Shown in pieces: positions 1 to 7,131 of a DNA stretch of 9,173 nt. The first letter of the stretch is position 1; every line of letters begins with the position of its first letter. Source of the DNA: Thermococci archaeon. GTDB lineage: Archaea > Methanobacteriota_B > Thermococci > Thermococcales > Thermococcaceae. The notes beneath the pieces were generated by a model. The model made no database searches, was not told where the DNA came from, and saw nothing but the letters and a program-made list of their open reading frames with translations. Location of the stretch: contig QMUI01000022.1 in assembly GCA_003660485.1 (NCBI GenBank), positions 1 through 9,173 of the forward strand, in the 5' to 3' direction. The position numbers and the translations under genes are program-made.

Positions 1-36
1 GTTGTGAAAGTTCTTGACTTTAGCAGGTGGTGCTGA
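1..36 (+). CDS. C-terminal end of probable PolD small subunit DP1 (partial)
   Basis: Frame 1 is open from the window edge and reads [11 protein letters not shown], then a TGA stop at 34-36. Only 11 residues are visible, so the protein cannot be identified from its own sequence. The assignment rests on context: in Pyrococcus the gene directly before DP2 is DP1, the 3'-5' exonuclease/small subunit of DNA polymerase D. The stop overlaps the proposed DP2 start as TGATG, which is typical of translationally coupled partner subunits. The DP2 ribosome binding site (AGGTGGT, 25-31) lies inside these last codons. Confidence 0.6.
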   Translation, partial: VVKVLDFSRWC

Positions 37-3000
37 TGGATCTTCCACAGGAATGAAGGAGTACTTCGAGATGCTTCAGCGTGAGATCGATAGGGCCTAT
101 GAGATAGCGAAGAAGGCGAGGGCCCAGGGTAAGGATCCCTCAACTGACGTGGAGATACCACAAGCCACCGACATGGCTGGGAGAGTTGAGAGCTTAGTTG
201 GTCCTCCCGGCGTTGCTGAGAGAATTAGGGAGCTCGTTAAGGAGTATGGTAAGGAGATTGCGGCATTGAAGATAGTTGACGAGATAATTGAGGGGAAATT
301 TGGGGACTTCGGGAGTAAGGAGAAGTACGCTGAACAGGCCGTGAGGACTGCTTTAGCGATACTTACCGAGGGAATAGTTTCAGCTCCTATAGAAGGGATA
401 GCTGATGTTAAAATAAAGAGGAACACTTGGGCTGATAATAGTGAGTATCTGGCTTTGTACTACGCCGGCCCCATAAGGAGTTCCGGTGGAACCGCTCAGG
501 CTTTGAGCGTCCTCGTTGGTGACTATGTCAGGAGGAAGCTTGGCTTAGACAGGTTTAAGCCGAGCGAAAAGCACATAGAGAGGATGCTTGAGGAAGTTGA
601 CCTCTACCACAGGGCTGTAACTAGGTTGCAGTACCATCCCTCCCCAGAGGAAGTTAGGCTGGCAATGAAGAACATTCCTATAGAGATTACAGGCGAAGCT
701 ACGGATGACGTTGAGGTTTCTCACAGGGATGTTCCTGGGGTTGAGACAAACCAGCTGAGGGGTGGAGCCATTCTCGTTCTGGCTGAGGGTGTTCTCGAGA
801 AGGCCAAGAAGCTCGTCAAGTACATAGATAAGATGGGCATTGAGGGGTGGGACTGGCTCAAAGAGTTTGTTGAGGCTAAGGAGAAAGGTGAATCAAAAGA
901 GGAGGAAAAGGAGGAGAAGGCCCAGTAAACTGCCGTTGAGGAAGTTAAAGTTAAGGTTGAGAAGGGCTTCTACTACGAGCTCTACGAGAGGTTTAGAGCT
1001 GAGATAGCTCCGAGCGATAAGTACGCCAAGGAGATAATCGGTGGAAGACCCTTATTCTCACAACCCTCGGCAAATGGTGGCTTTAGGTTACGTTATGGGA
1101 GGAGCAGGGTTAGCGGTTTTGCCACTTGGAGCATAAATCCGGCAACGATGATCCTCGTTGACGAGTTCCTTGCGATAGGAACGCAGATGAAAACCGAAAG
1201 GCCGGGAAAGGGAGCGGTTGTGACTCCTGCAACTACGGCTGAGGGGCCAATAGTGAAGCTGAAGGACGGTAGCGTCCTCAGGGTTGATGATTATCAGCTG
1301 GCCCTTAAGATTAGGGATCAAGTTGAGGAGATCCTTTACTTGGGCGACGCTATAATAGCCTTTGGAGACTTCGTCGAGAACAATCAAACCTTACTACCAG
1401 CAAACTACGTTGAAGAGTGGTGGATTCAGGAGTTCGTTAAGGCAGTTAATGAGGTTTATGAGGTTGAACTAAAACCATTTGAAGAGAATCCAAGGGATGC
1501 TGTCGAGGAAGCATCAGAATACTTGGAGGTTGATCCAGACTTCCTTGCAAAGATGTTGTACGACCCCCTAAGGGTTAAGCCGCCCGTTGAGCTTGCCATT
1601 CACTTCTCCGAGATACTTGAGATACCCCTCCACCCTTACTACACCCTCTACTGGAACACTTTAAAGCCACATGAAGTTGAGGAGCTCTGGAGGATCCTCA
1701 AAGGGAATGCTGAAATTGAATGGGACAGCTTTAGGGGGATAAAGTTTGCGAGGAGAGTTGAGGTACCACTAGAAGCCCTAGGTAATGCAAAGAGGTACCT
1801 TGAGCTCTTAGGCCTTCCCCACATCGTTAAGGAAGGCAAGGTAATAGTAGATTATCCTTGGGCTGCCGCTCTGCTAACTCCCTTGGGTAACTTAGAGTGG
1901 GAGTTCAAGGCTAAGCCTCTCTTCACGGTAATTGACATAATAAATGAGAACAACCAGATTAAGCTTAGGGACAGGGGAATAAGTTGGATTGGGGCAAGAA
2001 TGGGGAGGCCCGAAAAGGCTAAGGAGAGAAAGATGAAACCCCCTGTTCAAGTTCTATTTCCAATTGGCCTCGCTGGGGGTTCTTCAAGAGATATAAAGAA
2101 GGCCGCCGAGGAAGGTAAAACTGCTGAAGTTGAGATAGCATTTTTCAAGTGTCCAAAGTGTGGCCATACTGGCCCCGAGCACCTCTGTCCAAACTGCGGA
2201 ACTAGGAAAGAACTGATATGGGTCTGTCCTAAGTGTAACGCCGAATATCCGGAGAGTCAAGCCCAGGGTTATGATTACACGTGTCCAAAGTGCAACATTA
2301 AGCTTAGACCTTTCGCAAAGAGGAAGATCAAGCCTTCTGAGCTGTTAAACAGGGCTATGGAGAACGTAAAAGTTTACGGGATTGACAAGCTGAAAGGCGT
2401 CATGGGAATGACATCAGGCTGGAAGATGGCCGAGCCACTCGAGAAAGGTTTGTTGAGAGCTAAGAATGATGTCTACGTGTTCAAGGATGGAACGATAAGG
2501 TTCGATGCTACAGATGCTCCAATAACTCACTTCAGGCCTAGGGAAATCGGTGTCAGCGTTGAGAAGCTTAGGGAGCTCGGTTACACCCACGACTTTGAAG
2601 GGAAGCCGTTGGTTAGCGAAGAGCAGATAGTCGAGCTCAAGCCCCAGGATATAATTCTCTCCAAGGAGGCCGGCAAGTACCTGCTGAAGGTTGCTAGGTT
2701 TGTTGATGACCTACTTGAGAAGTTCTATGGTCTGCCGAGGTTCTACAACGCCGAGAAGATGGAGGACTTAATTGGCCACCTCGTCATAGGTCTGGCCCCA
2801 CACACCTCCGCGGGAATCGTGGGTAGGATAATAGGCTTCGTCGACGCTTTAGTTGGCTACGCTCATCCCTACTTCCACGCCGCAAAGAGGAGGAACTGCT
2901 TCCCTGGGGATACAACAATACTTGTGCAGATAAACGGAAAGCCAGCGAGGATAACCTTGAAGGAGTTGTATGAGCTCTTCGATGGGGAGAGTTATGAGAA

Positions 3001-4342
3001 CATGGTGTACGTTAAGAGGAAACCTAAGGCCGACATCAAGGTTTATTCCCTCGATCCCGAAACTGGAAAAGTTGTTCTGACGGACATTGAGGACGTTATA
3101 AAGGCTCCAGCGACGGATCATCTGATAAGGTTTGAGCTGGAACTCGGGAGGAGCTTTGAAACTACTCCCGATCACCTCGTTTTGGTGTATGAGGATGGAA
3201 AGTTCGTGAAGAAGAGGGCGTTTGAGGTTAGGGAGGGTGATTTGATACCTATTTTTGAAGCTGAATTGTCGGACATTCAAGTTGGAGATGTTAGCCTCCT
3301 TAAGGTGTCTAAGGTTCAATATGTGGAGCCACCCGAGGATTTCGTGTACTCGCTAAGTGCATCAAAATATCATACTGTAGTAATTAGTAATAATATTACT
3401 ACTGCAAATTGTGACGGAGATGAGGATTCTGTTATGCTACTCCTAGATGCCCTCCTCAACTTCTCCCGCTACTACCTCCCAGAGAAGAGAGGAGGAAAGA
3501 TGGATGCTCCACTTGTAATTACTACTCGTCTAGACCCCAGGGAAGTTGACAGCGAAGTACACAACATGGATATAGTCCGCTACTATCCCATCGAATTCTA
3601 TGAGGCAACTTACGAGCTTAAATCGCCAAAAGAGCTAGTTGGTGTTATAGAAAGAGTTGAAGATAGACTAGGAAAGCCCGAAATGTACTACGGGATAAAG
3701 TTTACCCACGACACGGATGACATAGCTTTAGGCCCCAAGCTCAGCCTGTACAAACAGTTGGGAGACATGGAGGAGAAAGTTAGGAGGCAGTTGGAGGTTG
3801 CTAAGAGAATAAGAGCGGTAGATGAACACTATGTAGCCGAAACGATCCTCAACTCTCACTTAATTCCAGATTTGAGAGGTAACTTGAGGAGCTTCACGAG
3901 ACAGGAGTTTAGGTGTGTTAAGTGCAACACGAAGTTTAGAAGGCCCCCTATGGGTGGCAAGTGTCCCGTATGTGGGGGGAAGATAGTTCTAACTGTCAGC
4001 AAAGGTGCAATAGAGAAGTACCTTGGAACGGCTAAGATGCTCGTTACCGAATATAACGTTAAGGACTATACAAGACAGAGGATATGCCTCACTGAGAGAG
4101 ACATAGACTCTCTCTTTGAGTACCTATTCCCTGAGACACAGCTCACACTCCTGGTGAATCCAAACGATATTTGCCAGAAAATGGTTAAGGCAAGGACTGG
4201 TCACGTTAAATCTGGTGGGCTCTTGGAGAACTTCAAATCAAATGAGGAAAGGAAAGAGGCCAAAAAGCAGGAAAAAAAGGTGAAAGAAAAGCCTAAGAAG
4301 AAGAAAGTGATAAGCTTAGAAGACTTCTTCTCCAAGAAATAA
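36..4342 (+). CDS. polC: DNA polymerase D large subunit DP2, intein-containing, frame broken twice as written
   Basis: Catalytic subunit of the archaeal replicative polymerase PolD; it works with DP1 and PCNA at the replication fork. The start chosen is ATG 36 (MDLPQE), 4 bases after AGGTGGT and overlapping the upstream stop; it resembles Pyrococcus DP2 N termini as I remember them. The frame then hits TGA at 54, but adding one A after 53 joins it to the frame that begins MKEYFEM. A second interruption is TAA at 926-928 (codon 298); the same frame is open again directly after it to 4342. With the base restored there are 1435 codons. Removing the 171-residue intein leaves 1264, the usual DP2 length, and puts the catalytic aspartates of NCDGDED at 956 and 958, matching the published Pyrococcus position. 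Other landmarks are a cysteine-rich zinc region at about residues 706-753, a second one (CVKC...CPVC) near precursor residue 1294, and a C-terminal PIP box (ISLEDFF) for PCNA. Identity is essentially certain; whether the breaks are real is not. Confidence 0.95.
51..53 (+). other. Apparent one-base deletion near the DP2 start
   Basis: From ATG 36 the codons give M-D-L-P-Q-E and then TGA. In the neighbouring frame the protein continues from ATG 53 as [13 protein letters not shown]. Inserting one A into the GAA at 51-53 (GAAATG in place of GAATG) fuses the two into MDLPQEMKEYFEM, which has the form of Pyrococcus DP2 N termini. The spot is a short A run, where a missed base is a common sequencing error. 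If the deletion is real, ATG 53 overlaps the TGA as ATGA and could restart translation with the loss of only six residues. Confidence 0.7.
926..928 (+). other. In-frame TAA stop inside DP2 (codon 298)
   Basis: The codons run GCC CAG TAA ACT GCC, and the frame is the same and open on both sides. Downstream codons before the next ATG (1148) encode recognisable DP2 sequence, for example [10 protein letters not shown] and [10 protein letters not shown]. The stop lies in a lysine/glutamate-rich linker. No ATG, GTG or TTG occurs in frame between 929 and 1147, so restart at 1148 would lose 73 residues. A single-base change or error from a sense codon such as CAA, GAA or AAA would explain it. Confidence 0.9.
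2897..3409 (+). other. Pol II mini-intein within DP2 (171 residues)
   Basis: An in-frame protein intron that removes itself from the DP2 precursor and joins the flanks. Block A is Cys1 in [10 protein letters not shown]. Block B is [10 protein letters not shown], with the TxxH-type Thr90 and His93. Block F is [16 protein letters not shown], with His159. The end is ITTAN followed by Cys+1 at 3410. No LAGLIDADG endonuclease motifs are present and the length is near the minimum for splicing, so it should splice but not home by itself. It is inserted between Asn954 and Cys955 of the catalytic NCDGDED motif, the same site as the Pol II inteins of P. abyssi and P. horikoshii. The penultimate residue is Ala where His is usual, while the last residue is the standard Asn. 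Confidence 0.95.
3377..3402 (+). repeat. Inverted repeat in the A+T-rich 3' end of the intein
   Basis: GTAGTAAT (3377-3384) and ATTACTAC (3395-3402) are perfect 8-base inverted arms around a 10-base spacer. A second overlapping pair, TAGTAAT and ATTACTA, brackets AAT. The stretch is coding for the intein C terminus and is much richer in A+T than the rest of the gene. It may be no more than a consequence of the local codons (Val, Ile, Ser, Asn, Thr). Confidence 0.5.
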
Positions 4343-4347
4343 CCACA

Positions 4348-4385
4348 ACTTTTAAGTTATCTCTCGAGAATAAATTCCCTGGAGG
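4348..4385 (+). promoter_or_regulatory. Possible internal promoter and ribosome binding site for the hydrolase gene
   Basis: The 51-base gap after DP2 contains ACTTTTAAGTTA (4348-4359), a fair match to an archaeal TATA box. A start of transcription about 25 bases on would fall near 4380, just before the GGAGG at 4381-4385, which sits 8 bases ahead of ATG 4394. The ribosome binding site is clear; the promoter is tentative because the gene probably also receives transcripts from the DP1-DP2 operon. Confidence 0.45.
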
Positions 4386-4393
4386 CTTGGCCA

Positions 4394-5026
4394 ATGAAGA
4401 TAGTCTGGTACGGTCACGCATGCTTTCTCGTGAAGACGAAAGGCGTGAGCATTCTGATAGATCCTTATCCTGATGTAGATGAGGACAGGATGGAGAAAGT
4501 TGATTACATACTTATAACTCACGAGCACATAGATCATTACGGCAAAACTCCCCTAATAGCGAGGCTTAATGACGCTGAAGTAATAGGGCCGAAAACCGTT
4601 TACCTCATGGCAATAAGCGATGGCCTCACGAAGGTCAGGGAAGTTAAGGCGGGCCAGACATTTGATGTTGGGGGTGTAGAGGTTGAAGCCTTCTACACCG
4701 AACACCCAACGAGCCAGTACCCCTTGGGCTACCTCATAAAAGGCGAAAAGAGCGTTGCACACCTTGGGGATACGTACTACAGTCCCACATTCAAGGGGCT
4801 TAGGGGAAGGGTTGACATATTATTGGTTCCAATAGGTGGAAGATCAACTGCGAGCGAGAGGGAGGCGGTGGATATAATCGACATAATAAGGCCAAGGATC
4901 GTCGTTCCAATGCACTACGGAACTTACGGCCCGGGAAACGTTGAAGGCTTTAAGCAGGAATTGGTTAAGAGGCGCGTTTGGGTTCTTGTAAAGGATCTCA
5001 AGCCCTATGAGGGCTTTGAGGTATGA
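4394..5026 (+). CDS. UPF0173-type metallo-beta-lactamase-fold hydrolase
   Basis: A 210-residue soluble protein of the metal-dependent hydrolase group related to UlaG/UPF0173 (COG2220). Visible metal ligands are His8 in the N-terminal GHACF strand, the HxHxDH signature at residues 43-48 (THEHIDH), His104 in YTEHP, Asp126 in HLGDTYY and His174 in [10 protein letters not shown], giving a complete binuclear metal site. There is no signal peptide or membrane segment. The ATG has a good ribosome binding site 8 bases upstream. The substrate is unknown; family members hydrolyse phosphodiester or lactone bonds, but nothing here fixes the reaction. It lies between DP2 and radB, an arrangement also found in P. 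furiosus, and its stop overlaps the radB ribosome binding site, so a role linked to DNA replication or repair is possible but unproven. Confidence 0.9.
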   Translation: MKIVWYGHACFLVKTKGVSILIDPYPDVDEDRMEKVDYILITHEHIDHYGKTPLIARLNDAEVIGPKTVYLMAISDGLTKVREVKAGQTFDVGGVEVEAFYTEHPTSQYPLGYLIKGEKSVAHLGDTYYSPTFKGLRGRVDILLVPIGGRSTASEREAVDIIDIIRPRIVVPMHYGTYGPGNVEGFKQELVKRRVWVLVKDLKPYEGFEV

Positions 5027-5029
5027 GGT
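5025..5029 (+). promoter_or_regulatory. radB ribosome binding site on the hydrolase stop codon
   Basis: GAGGT at 5025-5029 shares bases with the TGA stop (5024-5026) of the hydrolase and lies 7 bases before ATG 5037. This favours ATG 5037 as the radB start over the in-frame ATG 5007, and suggests that translation of the two genes is coupled. Confidence 0.6.
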
Positions 5030-5036
5030 TTCAGAG

Positions 5037-5693
5037 ATGCTAACTACGGGGGTTAAGGCTCTAGATGAGTTGCTTGGGGGAGGCGTAGCTAGGGGAGTTA
5101 TCCTGCAGGTCTACGGTGCTTTTGCCACTGGAAAAACGACTTTTGCAATGCAGGTTGGCCTTTTGAATGAGGGGAAGGTTGTTTACGTCGACACCGAAGG
5201 TGGTTTCTCTCCCGAGAGATTGAAGCAGATGGCTGAGAGCAGGGGGCTGGATCCGCAGAGGGCTTTGGAGAAGTTCATACTTTTTGAGCCCCTGGATTTT
5301 AAGGAGCAGAGACAGGTGATATCTAAGCTCAAGACTGTCGTTAATGATAAGTTCTCCCTAGTTGTTGTGGATTCAATTACCGCTCACTACAGGTCAGAGG
5401 GCAGTAAAGATCACGGTGATCTAGCTAAGCAACTTCAGGTTCTCCAATGGCTTGCTAGAAGGAAGAACGTTGCTGTAATAGTCGTAAATCAAGTGTACTA
5501 TGACTCGAACTCCAACACCCTGAGACCGATAGCCGAGCACACCTTGGGCTACAAAACAAAGGATATAGTGAGGTTCGAGAGGCTGAGGGTTGGGGTGAGG
5601 GTTGCCGTTCTCGAGAGGCACAGGTTTAAGCCCGAGGGAACGATGGTCTACTTCAAGATTACCGATAAAGGGATAGAGGATGTTAGCGAATGA
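5037..5693 (+). CDS. radB: DNA repair and recombination protein RadB
   Basis: A RecA/Rad51-family paralogue of euryarchaea, 218 residues from ATG 5037. Like other RadB proteins it is a bare ATPase core without the N-terminal DNA-binding domain of RadA. RadB is thought to assist RadA-driven homologous recombination as a mediator and does not itself perform strong strand exchange. Walker A is GAFATGKT at residues 27-34, VDTEGGFSPE follows at 51-60, and Walker B is SLVVVDS ending at residue 113. A late motif, ERHRFKPEG, is also typical. The start is chosen from the family N terminus (MLTTGVKALD) and the GAGGT site; starting at ATG 5007 would add ten residues and overlap the hydrolase gene. It is the last gene of the replication cluster, and its end overlaps the convergent ATPase gene by 11 bases. 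Confidence 0.95.
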   Translation: MLTTGVKALDELLGGGVARGVILQVYGAFATGKTTFAMQVGLLNEGKVVYVDTEGGFSPERLKQMAESRGLDPQRALEKFILFEPLDFKEQRQVISKLKTVVNDKFSLVVVDSITAHYRSEGSKDHGDLAKQLQVLQWLARRKNVAVIVVNQVYYDSNSNTLRPIAEHTLGYKTKDIVRFERLRVGVRVAVLERHRFKPEGTMVYFKITDKGIEDVSE

Positions 5694-7077
5694 TATCTCT
5701 AAGGTCAAAAGCTAGGACTCCTTCCTCCCTTAGCTCTTCCTTATCCTCAATCCTTCTTGCTATTATTCCAAACATATAGGTACCTTTAAGTGGGAGTAGC
5801 TCTGCTTTTCTCTCTAACTCTCTTAAAATTCTCCCTGCATCTTTTAGGTTTAGATCCCTCCACTTTACCTCAAATAACGCAACATTATGTCTGTTGTACG
5901 CTACAATGTCCACTTCCTCTCTCTTGTGCCACCATCTGCCAACACGTTCGGGTTTAAAGCCAAGATCAAGTTTTTTCACGAATTCCTGGGCTATCTTCTC
6001 GTAAGTTTTGCCGACAAAGGGCTTAAATTCAATTTTAAATTTCTCAAAGACTTTCTCAGGATTTTCCTCCAACATCGTGTAGTTGTGATAGATGAACCTA
6101 AACCAGAAGTTGAAGAACTCATCCTTTATCCTGTATGCGACTTTCCTCGTCTTCAGCGGATTTTCGGTGACGGGAACTTCTCTCATCAGGTATTCATAGT
6201 TATTAGTTAGCTCGCTTAGATATTTCCCCACGGTCAGAATTTTCATTCCAGTCTTGTCACTTATCTCCTTAGGCGTGACGTAGCCCAGGCTCACGGCCTC
6301 AAGAATTGAAAAGTATGCCCTATAAAATCTCCCAAACTCTAATTTGAGGACGTTTAGGCCTTCCTCTCTGAGTGGGGCAAATTCATCGAAAAATAGGGCT
6401 TTCAACGTGTTAAATACATCTCCCCGATGATAGCGCGGAAGGTAGAGGAGATACTTTGGCATTCCACCCAGTGCTGAATACAATTCAACGAAGTCTTCCG
6501 GACTTATATTGATGCGTGACCGCACGAAGATCCAAGAATTCCAAAAATCGAAGGGCTTAAGCTTTATCCATTCATCAACTCTACCAAAGAGTGGCTCTTT
6601 TCTGTCCATAAAGATGCGCTTAATCATGCCAACGTATGAACCAACCGCTATTAACATCAAATTTGAGCTTTCCTTCTTTTCATCCCAGAGTTTTTGAAGT
6701 GATGAGAATAGAGAAGGTTTTACTGTCCTGAAGTTTTGAAACTCATCAAAAACAACTACTAGCTTTTTCTCTTGTGAAAATTCAAGTAGGAAATCGATCA
6801 TCTCCTCTAGCGACGTGAACTTCAGTTTTATGTACCGTGGGATGTTAGGGGAAAGTTTGTCCTCAATTTCTTGGAGGTATTCCTCGAGAAGCAGCGTTTC
6901 GTCTTTTTCACTAACGAAGAAGTAGAGACCGAGCTTGTCTTTTAAGAATTCTTTAACGAGGGTAGTTTTCCCTACCCTTCTCCTTCCGTAGATTACCACA
7001 AAACTTGAGCTCGGGAAAGAATAAATTTCGTTGAGCTTTTCGAGCTCGCGCTCCCTATCGTGAAACATATTACCCAT
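5683..7077 (-). CDS. Archaeal ATPase with C-terminal DUF234 PD-(D/E)XK-type domain
   Basis: A 464-residue protein of the archaeal ATPase family (COG1672, Arch_ATPase plus DUF234). It opens with MFHDRERELEKL, the usual start of this family. Walker A is GRRRVGKT (residues 31-38), Walker B is VVVFDEFQNF with Asp111-Glu112, a likely sensor is GS at 146-147, and a possible arginine finger is in LFGR (163-166). A winged-helix-like region spans about 250-325 (EISDKTGMKILTVGKYL). The C-terminal domain has Asp390 in EEVDIVA and ExK in FEVKW (Glu403, Lys405), the pattern of PD-(D/E)XK nucleases. The cellular role of these proteins is unknown; defence, mobile-element or regulatory roles have been considered. 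ATG 7077 fits a leaderless transcript from the nearby TATA box; ATG 7068 and TTG 7092 are alternatives. The gene is visibly richer in A+T than radB and FAU-1 and stands alone, which suggests lateral acquisition. Its 3' end overlaps radB. Confidence 0.85.
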   Translation of the reverse strand: MGNMFHDRERELEKLNEIYSFPSSSFVVIYGRRRVGKTTLVKEFLKDKLGLYFFVSEKDETLLLEEYLQEIEDKLSPNIPRYIKLKFTSLEEMIDFLLEFSQEKKLVVVFDEFQNFRTVKPSLFSSLQKLWDEKKESSNLMLIAVGSYVGMIKRIFMDRKEPLFGRVDEWIKLKPFDFWNSWIFVRSRINISPEDFVELYSALGGMPKYLLYLPRYHRGDVFNTLKALFFDEFAPLREEGLNVLKLEFGRFYRAYFSILEAVSLGYVTPKEISDKTGMKILTVGKYLSELTNNYEYLMREVPVTENPLKTRKVAYRIKDEFFNFWFRFIYHNYTMLEENPEKVFEKFKIEFKPFVGKTYEKIAQEFVKKLDLGFKPERVGRWWHKREEVDIVAYNRHNVALFEVKWRDLNLKDAGRILRELERKAELLPLKGTYMFGIIARRIEDKEELREEGVLAFDLRDIIR

Positions 7078-7103
7078 CGAGTATATTACCAAATTAGTAA
7101 TAT
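7067..7103. promoter_or_regulatory. Palindromic operator-like site with an extra half-site
   Basis: ATATTAC (7083-7089) and GTAATAT (7097-7103) form a perfect 7-base inverted repeat. Including the inner bases, 9 of 10 pairs match around a central A at 7093. The palindrome covers the TATA box and the region down to the predicted transcription start. A further direct copy of ATATTACC lies at 7067-7074, starting 16 bases before the copy at 7083, across the start codon region. This is the layout of a repressor site, possibly for autoregulation. The regulator is not identified. Confidence 0.5.
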
Positions 7104-7109
7104 TTAAGG
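7100..7109 (-). promoter_or_regulatory. TATA box and BRE of the ATPase gene
   Basis: Read on the minus strand, CCTTAAATAT (7109-7100) resembles a B-recognition element plus TATA box. Its TATA part is centred about 26 bases before ATG 7077, the normal distance to an archaeal transcription start. That predicts a transcript beginning at or next to the start codon (leaderless), in keeping with the lack of a good ribosome binding site. Confidence 0.55.
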
Positions 7110-7115
7110 TTTATC

Positions 7116-7130
7116 AAAAATATAAGAAAA
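7116..7130 (-). terminator. Oligo-T terminator after FAU-1
   Basis: Just past the FAU-1 stop the minus strand reads TTTTCTTATATTTTT, the T-rich type of signal that ends transcription in archaea without a stem-loop. It lies directly upstream of the ATPase promoter on the same strand, so it would also shield that gene from read-through. Confidence 0.55.
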
Positions 7131-7131
7131 G

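Noticed and set aside
14..928. Reading 14-928 (TTG start) as a complete 304-residue gene
   Set aside because: Its first 13 residues look like a shifted reading of the DP1 end and DP2 start, and its body is the N-terminal fifth of DP2, continuing in the same frame after the TAA. It is part of the interrupted DP2.
929..1147. A separate small gene or intergenic region between the two DP2 parts
   Set aside because: The stretch is open in the DP2 frame and encodes conserved DP2 residues such as [10 protein letters not shown] and [11 protein letters not shown].
2849..3319. A 156-codon open frame on the minus strand across the intein
   Set aside because: It lies wholly antisense to the DP2/intein coding sequence, has no recognisable protein features, and is best explained as a shadow frame.
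3513..3526. Direct repeat ATTACTACT in the intein end and the extein as a target-site duplication
   Set aside because: Inteins do not create target duplications, and the repeat encodes Ile-Thr-Thr in both places; coincidence or codon preference is more likely.
4250..4320. Lysine/glutamate-rich repeat near the DP2 C terminus as a sequence repeat or slippage site
   Set aside because: It is the normal charged, flexible linker before the PIP box in DP2 proteins and its codons are not a regular tandem repeat.
1148..4342. DP2 starting independently at ATG 1148
   Set aside because: This would discard 73 codons of recognisable DP2 sequence after the TAA, and there is no convincing ribosome binding site; it is an internal methionine.
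5007..5036. radB starting at ATG 5007
   Set aside because: It would overlap the hydrolase end by 20 bases and add ten residues not expected in RadB, while ATG 5037 has a well-placed GAGGT and the family N terminus. It remains possible.
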